DNA from: an uncultured Lachnospiraceae bacterium
Lineage (GTDB): Bacteria > Bacillota > Clostridia > Lachnospirales > Lachnospiraceae
DNA length: 64,000 bases
Direction of reading: 5' to 3'
Assembly (NCBI GenBank): GCA_947648875.1
Contig: CANSPM010000013.1
Location: 20,340 to 84,339 of the forward strand
Shown here: piece after piece, positions 52,837-62,031 of the stretch
Layout of the letters: each line of letters begins with the position of its first letter
How positions within the stretch are numbered: the stretch's first letter is position 1
Translations under genes and position numbers: made by a program
Notes under the pieces: generated by a model
What the model was told of the DNA's origin: nothing
What the model saw: only the letters and a program-made list of their open reading frames with translations
Databases searched by the model: none

Positions 52837-54255
52837 ATGTATATGATTGGTATAGCCCTTGGAACGGGCTTGGCACTGCTGTTTTTTTTGTCCCGGCGGG
52901 AGGAGGGAAATCTTCTGAGAAAGGTATCTGTATTTCTGTACAAAAAGGGCTGCATCCACAGGATACCCCTGCTGAACGCTCATCATGTGCAGCAAGACCT
53001 GGAAAGTCTGTATCCCGGTCAATCAAGTCTGCTTTTGCAGGGAGACTACTACATACAAAAACTACAGTTGTTGTTGCTGGTACTGTGTGTGGGCACTTTG
53101 CTGGGTGTAATGGTTCATGTCAAAGCGAGTATGGATGGCAGTCTGACCGGAGCGGGGGAATTGTTGCGTCCCTTTCCGGGGCAGGGAGAGAGACGGGTGA
53201 AACTGCGGGCCTGGCTGGAGGGAGAGAAATTGGGGGAACTCACAGTGACGGTGCCGGAGCGCATGATGACCTGGCAGGAAGCCCGGAAGCTGTACGGAGA
53301 ATTTTGGGAGGCATGGAAAACGGAGACTCTGGGGGACAATCCTTCCTGGCAAGAGGTATTTATGCCTCTGACGCCTGCGGAGGAACTGGAGGGATATCCC
53401 TTTACAACCAGCTGGCAGAGCAGTGACTATGAAGTGTTGGGCAGAAGCGGCGCGGTCCGTGCCGCTCAGTCGGCGGTTCCGGTGACGCTGATCGTGGAGA
53501 GCAGGTATCAGGACTTTTGCTGGGAGGAAGAACTGGAACTTCTGGTGGTGCCAAGACCGGTGGGGGAAGCCGAAGCGCTGGCGGAGCAGGCACTGGAGGC
53601 CTATGGTCTTGTGGAGGAGTGCACCAGCCACAGGGACAGAATCCCTTTGCCCGAAAAACTAAAGGAAGGAAGACTGGTATGGCGGGAGGTCAGGGAGGAT
53701 CATAGCCTACTGTTGATGCTGATGACTGTGATTACGGCAGCCGCAGTATTCCTGCTAAAGGACAGGGATTTGCACCGACAGGTTTTGCGGCGGCGGGAGC
53801 AGATGAAGGAGAGTTACCCGGCTGTACTGAACAAGTTTATTCTGTATCTGGGGGCGGGTATGACGATTCGGGGAGCTTTCCAGAAAATTGCCCAAGACTA
53901 TCATACCCGACATAGAGGGGAAGCACAGCCTCTATATGAGGAGATGCTGTATGCCTGCAACCGGCTACAGGCAGGTGTCTCGGAGGGGCAGACTTATGAA
54001 CTGTGGGGGGCCCGCACCGGTTTGCCGGATTGCGCCAGGCTAAGTACCATGTTGACGCAGAATCTGAAAAAGGGAAACGCGGCTTTGCTTACCCGTCTGG
54101 GGGAAGAGGGGGACAGGGCATTGCAGGAAGATCTGAATCTGCGCAGGAAGAAGGGAGAAGAAGCAGGCACCAAGCTGCTGGCACCCATGATTCTGATGAT
54201 GGCTATAGTGATGGTGCTGGTCATGGTTCCGGCATTTCAGGGTTTTGGACTTTAA
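52837..54255 (+). CDS. tadC: TadC-like platform protein with a large inserted domain
   Basis: 472 residues. Helices near 1-18 and 69-87 are followed by an extracytoplasmic insert of about 200 residues (about 90-290), then a helix and a GspF domain (YPAVLNKFILYLGAGMTIRGAF ... LNLRRKKGEEAGTKLLAPMILM). Usual TadC proteins are about 300 residues, so the insert is the odd part; it is full of Glu/Trp and beta-like segments. GGGAGG lies nine bases before ATG 52837. Confidence 0.82.
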   Translation: MYMIGIALGTGLALLFFLSRREEGNLLRKVSVFLYKKGCIHRIPLLNAHHVQQDLESLYPGQSSLLLQGDYYIQKLQLLLLVLCVGTLLGVMVHVKASMDGSLTGAGELLRPFPGQGERRVKLRAWLEGEKLGELTVTVPERMMTWQEARKLYGEFWEAWKTETLGDNPSWQEVFMPLTPAEELEGYPFTTSWQSSDYEVLGRSGAVRAAQSAVPVTLIVESRYQDFCWEEELELLVVPRPVGEAEALAEQALEAYGLVEECTSHRDRIPLPEKLKEGRLVWREVREDHSLLLMLMTVITAAAVFLLKDRDLHRQVLRRREQMKESYPAVLNKFILYLGAGMTIRGAFQKIAQDYHTRHRGEAQPLYEEMLYACNRLQAGVSEGQTYELWGARTGLPDCARLSTMLTQNLKKGNAALLTRLGEEGDRALQEDLNLRRKKGEEAGTKLLAPMILMMAIVMVLVMVPAFQGFGL

Positions 54256-54387
54256 TGTAACTGTAAAGCGCAGATGCCTGTACAGTGCCGAAAAAGTGCT
54301 GTCTGCCCTGCGGACAGTACTTTTCCCCAAGAGAGGAACTGGGAGGGCGGATGCGAAATTTTAACTTTAGAACAAGGAGAAAATCAT

Positions 54388-54600
54388 ATGAAAGTGTGGA
54401 AAAAAGTACGTAACTGGTTGGATGGAAAGCTGATTGGCTGGAAGTATTTTATGACGGAAGACAATGTCGGCATGGGAACGGTGGAAGTCATCCTGATCAT
54501 AGTAGTACTGGTGGGAATTGTAATCATATTCAAAGCTCAAATCACGGAACTGGTGGAATCCATTTTTTCCAAAATAACAAAACAGGCCAACAAAGTTTGA
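54388..54600 (+). CDS. Flp-type type IVb prepilin
   Basis: 70 residues. A basic leader ends NVG, and cleavage there leaves MGTVEVILIIVVLVGIVIIF with the conserved glutamate at position +5 (E33), as in Flp pilins. It is the likely major subunit. RBS AAGGAG. The prepilin peptidase lies further down the same operon. Confidence 0.9.
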   Translation: MKVWKKVRNWLDGKLIGWKYFMTEDNVGMGTVEVILIIVVLVGIVIIFKAQITELVESIFSKITKQANKV

Positions 54601-54607
54601 GGACACA

Positions 54608-56077
54608 ATGATGAATGTGCGGAGAAAAGGCCGGGAAGCCGGAAGATTCCAGGGATATCTGACCGTGTATGCAGCGCTGACTTTGACGGTGATGATCTCT
54701 CTGTGCCTGGCGCTGACAGAGGGGGTAAGGAGGCATACGATTGCCTTTGAGACAGAGTGTGTGATGGACATTGGGCTGGACAGCGTGCTGGCGGAATACC
54801 ATCGGATGTTATTGGAGCGCTATGGCTTGTTTATGGTGGATACTTCTTACGGGACAGACTACCCGTCTTACCATATTACTGAGCAGCATCTGACGAACTA
54901 TCTGACGCGTAATCTTTCCAGTGAAGACTGTAGTGTCCTGCCCTTTCTCTATCGCGACCTGCTGGGAATGGAGATACAGGACGTTCAAATTCTGAAGGTA
55001 GCACTGGCGACAGATGACGGAGGAAGGGTGTTTCAACGCCGGGCGGCAGAATGTATGCGAAGCCGCGTGGGACTGGAAGTGGTGGAAAAGCTGCTGGAAT
55101 GGATGGAGACAGTCGACGGACAAGGACTTTTAGCGGAGGACATAGAAGACCAGATGGACCGTGTAAGTGCGGAACTGCGGCGTTATGAGGAGGCAGATCG
55201 GCCCCTGGGGGAAGAGGAGTGGATTAAGGTCGAAATTCCGGACCCCACAGAAGCCGTGCAGGCATTGCGGCGGGAGGGTATTCTTAAATGGGTGGTGGAG
55301 GATATATCACAGCTGTCGGAGGCAGCCACCGGTACAGACCAGTATATCAGCGGCAGATCTGCCAGGGGAGAAGTCAATTATGGCAATTATCCCAGCGGAG
55401 AGCGGCTGGGCCTGACGGATAATATCCTGCTGTTGGAATATTTTTTGAATTATGCGGGCAGATACGGAAAAATCAGAGAGGACAGCCTGCTGCAATACCA
55501 GGTGGAGTATCTGCTGTGTGGCAATGGCGCGGACATAGTCAATCTGCGCCATACGGCCAATCTGCTCCTTGGCGTCCGGGGGGCGGCCAATGTGATATAT
55601 TTGCTTCAGGATGAGGGTAAAAGAGCCCAGGTGGAAGTTTTGGCAGCAGCTTTGTCCGGCGTTATTGCGCAGCCGGAACTACAGCCGGTGTTTGAGACAG
55701 CTCTGATTCTGGCATGGGCTTATCTGGAAAGCCTGTACGATGTGAGAACATTGTTTGCCGGTGGGAGAGTTAATTTGCTGAAAGAGGAGGGCGACTGGCA
55801 TTATTCTCTGACCGGCATCTGGTCTCCGCAAAGGGATACTGCGCGGGAAAAGGGTACAGGACTTTCCTATGAGGACTATCTGCGAATATTTTTGTATGTA
55901 CAGCCGCCGGAACTTCTGACCATGCGTTTTATGGATCTGATGGAGATGGATATCCGCAAAACACCTGGCAACGATTGTTTTCGCATGGACGGTTGTATAG
56001 ACAGGCTGGAGGCGGAGGCTGTAGTTCGATCCGGTTATGGATACAATGTAACGATCAGGAGAGAGAAAACTTATTGA
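54608..56077 (+). CDS. DUF5702 protein of the Tad locus
   Basis: 489 residues: one N-terminal helix (about 17-36, GYLTVYAALTLTVMISLCLAL) of the TadG/TadE kind, then a large external domain without known motifs. The pattern agrees with DUF5702 proteins found in clostridial tad loci. It may be a minor pseudopilin-like scaffold at the pilus base. Confidence 0.75.
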   Translation: MMNVRRKGREAGRFQGYLTVYAALTLTVMISLCLALTEGVRRHTIAFETECVMDIGLDSVLAEYHRMLLERYGLFMVDTSYGTDYPSYHITEQHLTNYLTRNLSSEDCSVLPFLYRDLLGMEIQDVQILKVALATDDGGRVFQRRAAECMRSRVGLEVVEKLLEWMETVDGQGLLAEDIEDQMDRVSAELRRYEEADRPLGEEEWIKVEIPDPTEAVQALRREGILKWVVEDISQLSEAATGTDQYISGRSARGEVNYGNYPSGERLGLTDNILLLEYFLNYAGRYGKIREDSLLQYQVEYLLCGNGADIVNLRHTANLLLGVRGAANVIYLLQDEGKRAQVEVLAAALSGVIAQPELQPVFETALILAWAYLESLYDVRTLFAGGRVNLLKEEGDWHYSLTGIWSPQRDTAREKGTGLSYEDYLRIFLYVQPPELLTMRFMDLMEMDIRKTPGNDCFRMDGCIDRLEAEAVVRSGYGYNVTIRREKTY

Positions 56078-56190
56078 TAGTGCGAATGCGGTTACCGGGC
56101 GCCCTTTCTGGTATGGCATATTTCCGGTATAAACGCTACAGCAAAGCGGAATTGAGGAACGGATGATCTTTGGACAGGAGGTGAGCGGAT

Positions 56191-57195
56191 ATGTCTTCTC
56201 TATGGATGGAAACGTCGAATGTATCAGATAAATTTCTATATTATGTGCCTTCTCCCATGTGCAACTCCCTTTTATGCAACTCTCGTGTTTTACCATTTAT
56301 AGAGAAGATATATCTGCTGATCTCCTGCGCCGGAAAAGAGAAGAAAAGTAGCAGGGGAAGCATGACTGTGGAGGCAGCTGTGGTAGTGCCGCTTCTGATT
56401 CTTTTTATCCTTCATCTGGGTAGCTGTATGGAGATGTTGCGACTGCACGGCAGGCTGGAATATGCGTTGTGGCAGGTGGGGCGGGAACTGGCAGTATATG
56501 GGGCGGCGGAAAGCAGGCTCCATACCCCGGATACAGAGCCGGACGGAGCAGGGGAAAACGTTGAAGGCAGTACCCGCAGTGAAGTCTTAAGTACCGTCAC
56601 TGACCTGGCGGTGTCTTATCTTTATGTCAATGGCAGGCTTGAGCGGATACTGGGAGGAGACTATCTGGACAGTTCTCCTCTGGCCTATGGGCAGCAGGGA
56701 ATAAACTATCTGTCATCGGAATATCTGGAGGAGGATGAATGTATTGATATTGTTCTTACTTACCAGGTGTGTCCCCAGATTACTTGTTTTCCTTTTCCCT
56801 ATTTTCGTATGGTCAGCAGATATTATGGACGGGCCTGGACCGGCTTTGCCGTGGAAGGCGGGACAAAACCGGTCACATATGTGTATGTTACAGAGGATGG
56901 GGTGGTGTGGCACAGCCGAGGGGACTGTTCCTATCTGAAACTGAGCATCCGTGAGGCGCAGGCTGAGACTGTGTGGATGCTCCGTAACAAAACCGGTGAA
57001 CGGTATCAACCCTGCGGACGGTGTGCGGATCAGCCACATGAAAGTCTGGTATATCTGACGCAGGAGGGCAATCGGTATCATTGCGTCAGAAGCTGCCCCT
57101 CTCTGATGCGGCGTGTCCATGCGGTGTTGTGGCAGGAGAATATGCCTTACCGCCCGTGCAGCCGCTGCGCGGCATCGCGTCAGCACAATCAATGA
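56191..57195 (+). CDS. TadE-like pseudopilin with duplicated Cys/His C-terminal modules
   Basis: 334 residues. The TadE motif GSMTVEAAVVVPLLILFILH lies at about 56-75, after an unusual 55-residue N-terminal part; the start at 56191 is nevertheless backed by AGGAGG at proper spacing. The C-terminal 110 residues hold two copies of one module: YVTEDGVVWHSRGDCSYL...YQPCGRC and YLTQEGNRYHCVRSCPSL...YRPCSRC. Each has a His, a Cys and a CxxC pair, so it may bind metal or form disulfides outside the cell. Confidence 0.75.
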   Translation: MSSLWMETSNVSDKFLYYVPSPMCNSLLCNSRVLPFIEKIYLLISCAGKEKKSSRGSMTVEAAVVVPLLILFILHLGSCMEMLRLHGRLEYALWQVGRELAVYGAAESRLHTPDTEPDGAGENVEGSTRSEVLSTVTDLAVSYLYVNGRLERILGGDYLDSSPLAYGQQGINYLSSEYLEEDECIDIVLTYQVCPQITCFPFPYFRMVSRYYGRAWTGFAVEGGTKPVTYVYVTEDGVVWHSRGDCSYLKLSIREAQAETVWMLRNKTGERYQPCGRCADQPHESLVYLTQEGNRYHCVRSCPSLMRRVHAVLWQENMPYRPCSRCAASRQHNQ

Positions 57196-57282
57196 ATGAC
57201 TGATACCGCATGACAGATAACTTTGTATGATGTTTTAACCGGAGGCATGAGCACAACAGAAAGAAATGAGGAGGAAATGCAT

Positions 57283-57741
57283 ATGTGGGAACAGACCGGA
57301 TGTCTGTGTACTGCGGTTTTATTGGCCTGTCACAGTGTAACGGACATCAGGCAGCAGTGTATACCCCGGGTGTCTCTCGCGGTGGGAGTATTGATCTCCT
57401 GTGGCTGGGCTATGGGAAAAAGCCTGCTGGGGATGCAATCCTGGGTGGGACTGGGTGTCGGAATACTGCCGGGATTTATCACTCTTTTACTCGCCAGAGT
57501 CACCAGAGAGCAAGTAGGGCGGGGAGACGGCTGGGAACTGATTATTATGGGAAACAGTATGGGACTGGCAAGCTGCCTGCTGGCGCTGGGAACGGCCCTG
57601 CTGGGTATTTTTCTGCTCAGTGTAGTGTTGCTGGTGTTGGGAAAAGCAGGGAGGAGCACCCGTATAGCCTTTGTGCCCTTTCTGGAGATGGGGGTAGTGG
57701 TGGTGCTGCTGCGAAATTTAATTTTGAGCACTTATCAATAA
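57283..57741 (+). CDS. tadV: A24 family prepilin peptidase (TadV/CpaA)
   Basis: 152 residues, about four helices. The two catalytic aspartates of the family are present: D21 in SVTDIRQQCIP and D82 in GRGDGWELI (GxGD). It cleaves Flp and TadE leaders. GAGGAGG lies eight bases before ATG 57283. Confidence 0.9.
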   Translation: MWEQTGCLCTAVLLACHSVTDIRQQCIPRVSLAVGVLISCGWAMGKSLLGMQSWVGLGVGILPGFITLLLARVTREQVGRGDGWELIIMGNSMGLASCLLALGTALLGIFLLSVVLLVLGKAGRSTRIAFVPFLEMGVVVVLLRNLILSTYQ

Positions 57742-57871
57742 ATACTATAATACGATGAAGCGTAATGACACGGACGGAATGGATGTGATACGGGAAATCG
57801 GATAGTGTGAAAGAATAGAACACTCATTACGATTTGTGCCGCCAGCCGAAGGCGGCGGAATGGAGATTAAC

Positions 57872-58324
57872 ATGCGAAGACAAACAGGGGACAGCGGCTA
57901 TTTTACTGTAGAAGCAGCGATTGTCCTGCCGATGGTGTTGGGGGTCTATCTGTTTTTGATTATAACCCTTTTTGTGCAGTACGACCGATGCATTCTGGAG
58001 CAGGATATGGCATCCATGATGGTTAAGGTCAGCAATCACACAGGAACACCACAGCAGCAGTTGCAATATTTACAGGAACTGACAATGGCCTGGGACAGGG
58101 AGTCCTATCTGTGGATTCAGCCGCCATCTCCGCATTTTGCCATACAGGGACAGCGGATTCTGGTTGAGGCGGTGGGGGAATATGAAATGCCTGTATATGG
58201 CAGTTTGACCAATATAGGCGGTCCTTATCAGCTGAAAATGTCATTTTGGCTGTATAATTGGGACAGAATTGCGCTTGCGAAGTTACTGTCGGGACGGAGT
58301 GAAGCGTTTTCGGATGCGCGATAG
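57872..58324 (+). CDS. TadE-like pseudopilin
   Basis: 150 residues. SGYFTVEAAIVLPMVLGVYLFLI near the N-terminus (about 8-30) is the TadE motif, and a short external part follows. GGAG six bases before ATG 57872. It is the second TadE-type protein of the locus, without the Cys/His modules. Confidence 0.82.
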   Translation: MRRQTGDSGYFTVEAAIVLPMVLGVYLFLIITLFVQYDRCILEQDMASMMVKVSNHTGTPQQQLQYLQELTMAWDRESYLWIQPPSPHFAIQGQRILVEAVGEYEMPVYGSLTNIGGPYQLKMSFWLYNWDRIALAKLLSGRSEAFSDAR

Positions 58325-58426
58325 AAAAATCTCTGTGTTTATCTTCTACAGGAATATGCGCGTTTTCGTAAGGATTCAGCTTATGCCATGTCTTGGCAAA
58401 GTCTGTAGCGCGCAGGAAAGGAAAAA

Positions 58427-59638
58427 ATGGGTAAAGAAGAAATAGAGAACAATAAATTGGAAACGGAATTTGTGAGAAATCTGAACTGTAATTATGAGAG
58501 GCTGGCTTTGGCGGAAAAACCCAAAGAGAACCGCTACCAGTATTGCATTTTAAATCGGGGAGGCATCCGATTTCTACTGCCTTGTAGTCTGCGGTACATG
58601 GATGGCGATGCCTTTTTGTATTATGATATCACCTCAACGCAGAATATTGCGCAGCTGTTCGGGGGTAGAAACCTGGGCAGAGAATGGATGCGGGACTTCT
58701 TGTGGGGAATGGAAAGAATGCAACAGGAACTGGGGCGTTTCCTTTTAGAGGGGCGCAATATAATCTGGAATCCGGAGCATATATACCAGGATCTGGAGAC
58801 AAAAAACCTGTATTTTATGTATGTACCATACTGCCAGAAAGATACAGGCTTTGCGCGCTTACTTGACTTTTGGGTAGAACATATTGATTATGAGGATGAG
58901 GCACTGGTGGAGTTTGTATATGGTCTGTATGAGCAGTATACAACCGTAGGAGACAGCTGCCTGAACCGGCAGATTTTTGACAGTTTCAAGGAATTGGAGA
59001 AAAAGGAAAAGCGCAAAAAGAGAATATGTGCGACAGAGCAGACGGGGGAGCGGGTATTGACGCAGAAGCCGGAAACGCAATCTATGGCGGAATATGGTCC
59101 CCTACAGAAAGCAGCTGATGCAGGGGAACAGGAATATGCAGACAGACGCAGGGGGCTCCTCTCTTTTCTGGGAAGCCGCCGAAAAAAGATGGAGGCCATA
59201 TCCTATCAGGAGATATTACAGCGGCAAGTGGGAATGCAGACATTGGAGGCTGTGAGTGAGGAGATAACCTATGCAAAGGAGGAATCCTGCAAAGCAAAGG
59301 AGGAGGAAGAGTATGGAAGGACTGTCTATCTGGAGGATCAATCGAGGGAACGGACGAGGGGACTGTACAGGGAAAACGGGGAACTGGCAGTGAAGATCGA
59401 AAAGCTGCCTTTTGTGATAGGCAAGAAGCGTGAGGAGGTGGATTATGTGCTGGAGGATCGTTCTGTCAGCCGTATTCACGCCAGAATCCTGGAAGAAGAG
59501 GGCCGTATCTATCTGGAAGATTTAAACTCTACCAATGGAACTTTTAAAAACGGACTGCGGATGCAGCCCTATGAGAAGCGCCGTCTGGAAAAGGGCGATG
59601 AACTTCGTTTTGGCAAGGCAGAATATACCTTTTGCTGA
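58427..59638 (+). CDS. DUF6382-FHA domain protein
   Basis: 403 residues. Residues about 10-185 match DUF6382 (YQYCILNRGGIRFLLPCSLRYMDG), a charged linker follows, and about 310-400 form an FHA domain with RSVSRIHARI and DLNSTNGTFKNG. FHA domains bind phosphothreonine, so this protein links the pilus locus to Ser/Thr kinase signalling. It closes the tad cluster. Confidence 0.87.
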   Translation: MGKEEIENNKLETEFVRNLNCNYERLALAEKPKENRYQYCILNRGGIRFLLPCSLRYMDGDAFLYYDITSTQNIAQLFGGRNLGREWMRDFLWGMERMQQELGRFLLEGRNIIWNPEHIYQDLETKNLYFMYVPYCQKDTGFARLLDFWVEHIDYEDEALVEFVYGLYEQYTTVGDSCLNRQIFDSFKELEKKEKRKKRICATEQTGERVLTQKPETQSMAEYGPLQKAADAGEQEYADRRRGLLSFLGSRRKKMEAISYQEILQRQVGMQTLEAVSEEITYAKEESCKAKEEEEYGRTVYLEDQSRERTRGLYRENGELAVKIEKLPFVIGKKREEVDYVLEDRSVSRIHARILEEEGRIYLEDLNSTNGTFKNGLRMQPYEKRRLEKGDELRFGKAEYTFC

Positions 59639-59874
59639 TATGGACATAACCGTAAAATATCCATAAGTAGTCTCTTTTTTTCGGGCGCGGCTATGCCGAT
59701 ATGCTGTTCCCTGAGTCTGTAGTAAATGTAGCCAGACCTTTGTCTATGACCTATGCGGTTGATCAGATGCATGGCCTATTCGCGGGAAAATCCATAAACT
59801 TTCCATCTTTTTTCGTTGACGAACAGGGGCAAAGAGTGGTACAGTTTTCTATATAGAAAAGCAGAGGGATCTCT

Positions 59875-60474
59875 ATGGGTAGATATATTGGTAAACTGAG
59901 GACGCTTCCCTTTATGAGTGTCATGCTGGTGGCGGCCAATGTAGTGATATACCTTTTATGCCAGCTGCCGGGAAACACGCTATATGGAAGAGGATGTCTG
60001 AGTGCGTTTGAAATAGTATCGCGGGGGGAATATGGCCGGATACTCTGGGCCATGTTTTTACATGCGGATGCGAGTCATTTGTTCAACAATATGATTATTT
60101 TGTACTTTATGGGAGCGATGATAGAGAAGGAAATTGGGCATTTTCCTTTTGCGGGGATCTATCTGATTTCCGGAATTGGGGGGAATCTGTTGTCTCTGAT
60201 CAGCAAAATTGTTGGTGGTGACTGGGCGGTATCATTGGGGGCCAGCGGCGCTGTTTTCGGCCTGGACGGGTTATTGTTGGCGCTTGTGCTTTTTTCTCCC
60301 AGGCGGATGGAAAATATCACACCGCTTCGAGTGGTATTGATGATCTGTCTGTCTCTGTACAGTGGCTTTACCGGAGGAAATGTAGACAATCCCGCACATG
60401 TTGGCGGATTGTTTGCGGGATTTGTGCTGGGGGGATTGTTAGTAATCTATACGCGTCTCAAACGGATAAGGTAG
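59875..60474 (+). CDS. Rhomboid family intramembrane serine protease
   Basis: 199 residues, six helices. Catalytic S124 in LGASGAVFG and H175 in NPAHVGGLFAGF, with the oxyanion-side HLFNNM. A compact bacterial rhomboid. The 236-base stretch before it has only a weak TTGACG...TACAGT promoter near 59816. Its stop touches the next start, so the following flavoprotein gene is co-translated. Confidence 0.93.
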   Translation: MGRYIGKLRTLPFMSVMLVAANVVIYLLCQLPGNTLYGRGCLSAFEIVSRGEYGRILWAMFLHADASHLFNNMIILYFMGAMIEKEIGHFPFAGIYLISGIGGNLLSLISKIVGGDWAVSLGASGAVFGLDGLLLALVLFSPRRMENITPLRVVLMICLSLYSGFTGGNVDNPAHVGGLFAGFVLGGLLVIYTRLKRIR

Positions 60475-61491
60475 ATGCGGGTAATGGAGGAAAATGTGAA
60501 CATCAATATCTATTATGGCGGAAGGGGATTGATTGACGATCCCACCCTGTATGTAATCAATAAGATGAGGGAAGTGCTGGAGGAACTGCGGGTACATGTT
60601 ACCCAGTACAATCTATATGAAAACAAGAGTGCGATTCCGACTTTACCTCAGACATTGAAGGAGGCAGACGGCATTATCCTGGCCAGTACGGTGGAGTGGT
60701 ACGGGATTGGTGGCTACATGTATCAGTTTCTGGATTCCTGCTGGCTGTATGGTGATAAGGAGAAAATAGCCAAATTATACATGTGTCCTGTGGTGATGTC
60801 CACCACTTACGGGGAGCGGGAAGGAAAGCTACAGCTTGCCACTGCTTGGGAAGTATTGGGGGGGCGGCCCTGTAGCGGGATTTGCGGCTATATAGCCAAT
60901 ACCCTGACTCTGGAGATGAAACAGGAGTATACAACAATTATTGAGAAAAAGGCGGAGAATTTGTATCGGACCGTAAACCAGAAGATTCCCAGCTTCCCTG
61001 CCAGCAATCAGGCTGTAAAGAACACGGTTGCCATCAGCCCCAATGTGGATTTGACACCGCAGGAGTCTGAGCAACTGTCCCGTTATGTGGCAGACGACAG
61101 CTATGTACAGCGCCAGAAAGAGGATATTCAGGAACTGGCCAGCATGTTCAGGGACATGTTGAGTGAAAAGGATGACACTTCTCAGGATACCTATGTTCAG
61201 CGATTTCATCAGGTGTTCAAGCCTCAACCGGGCTTTGCGGCTTCTTATGCCCTAAATCTGGACGAAAGAAAGGATGCGCTGGTGATCCGGGTAGACGGGG
61301 CGCAACTAGAGTGCTATTATGGCGTGGCGGAGGACCCGGAGGTGGAGATTACTACCACGTCAGAGATCATGAATGACATAACCGCAGGACGGATGTCTTT
61401 TCAGAGTGCGTTTATGTCGGGTTCCATGAAGATGAAAGGGAATTTCAGGGTAATGCGGATGTTAGATAACTTGTTTGCCTTTGATGAATAG
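60475..61491 (+). CDS. Flavodoxin-like/SCP2 domain fusion
   Basis: 338 residues. Residues about 5-175 have the flavodoxin/NADPH-dependent FMN reductase layout (IYYGGRGLIDDPT, GIILASTVEWYGIGGYMYQFL, VVMSTTYGEREGKLQLA). After a linker, residues about 225-335 form an SCP2 (sterol carrier-like) domain with ALVIRVDGAQLECYYG and DITAGRMSFQSAFMSGSMKMKG. SCP2 domains bind lipids, so this may be a lipid- or quinone-directed redox enzyme. Start 60475 or 60484. Confidence 0.8.
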   Translation: MRVMEENVNINIYYGGRGLIDDPTLYVINKMREVLEELRVHVTQYNLYENKSAIPTLPQTLKEADGIILASTVEWYGIGGYMYQFLDSCWLYGDKEKIAKLYMCPVVMSTTYGEREGKLQLATAWEVLGGRPCSGICGYIANTLTLEMKQEYTTIIEKKAENLYRTVNQKIPSFPASNQAVKNTVAISPNVDLTPQESEQLSRYVADDSYVQRQKEDIQELASMFRDMLSEKDDTSQDTYVQRFHQVFKPQPGFAASYALNLDERKDALVIRVDGAQLECYYGVAEDPEVEITTTSEIMNDITAGRMSFQSAFMSGSMKMKGNFRVMRMLDNLFAFDE

Positions 61492-61574
61492 CCCTTCATA
61501 ATTTGTAGGGGCAGCGTGTCTTTTGGCACCCTGATTCTACTTATGATTATAGAGGAAAGGGAGAGCAAAAAACC

Positions 61575-61985
61575 ATGAAAAAAGATGACTGTATTTTCTG
61601 CAAACTGGCCAATGGAGAGATTCCTGCCAGAAGTATTTATGAAGACGAGAACTTCAAGGTTATATTGGATGCCGCGCCTGCCACCAGAGGGCATGCGCTG
61701 ATTCTCCCCAAAGAGCACGCTGACAATCTGTATCAATTGTCAGAGGAAATGGTTGGAAGAGCTTTTAGACTTGCAAAAAATATGGCGGCATCCATGACGG
61801 ACACGCTGGGGTGCCAGGGTTTTAATATAGTTCAGAACAACGGAGAGGCGGCAGGGCAAACGGTATTACATTTTCATATACATCTTATACCACGCTATTT
61901 GGATGATGGACAGGGATCTTTCTGGGAACCCAGGCACTATTCGGATGAGACTCTGGACGGGATTCGCGGCGAGCTGACGCAATAG
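61575..61985 (+). CDS. HIT family protein (nucleotide hydrolase)
   Basis: 136 residues. CIFCKLANGEIPARSIYED and the HIT motif HFHIHLIPR (H99, H101, H103) are complete, with two N-terminal Cys for a structural zinc. Purine nucleoside phosphoramidase or dinucleotide hydrolase activity is expected. RBS AAAGGGAG. Confidence 0.95.
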   Translation: MKKDDCIFCKLANGEIPARSIYEDENFKVILDAAPATRGHALILPKEHADNLYQLSEEMVGRAFRLAKNMAASMTDTLGCQGFNIVQNNGEAAGQTVLHFHIHLIPRYLDDGQGSFWEPRHYSDETLDGIRGELTQ

Positions 61986-62031
61986 GCAGTTTTGGCTCAG
62001 AGGGGGCATACAGGAGGAAAGACAGGATAGG

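Noticed and set aside
55975..56166. Small ORF between the DUF5702 and TadE genes
   Set aside because: Mostly overlaps the DUF5702 gene in another frame, and the free part of about 27 codons has no RBS.
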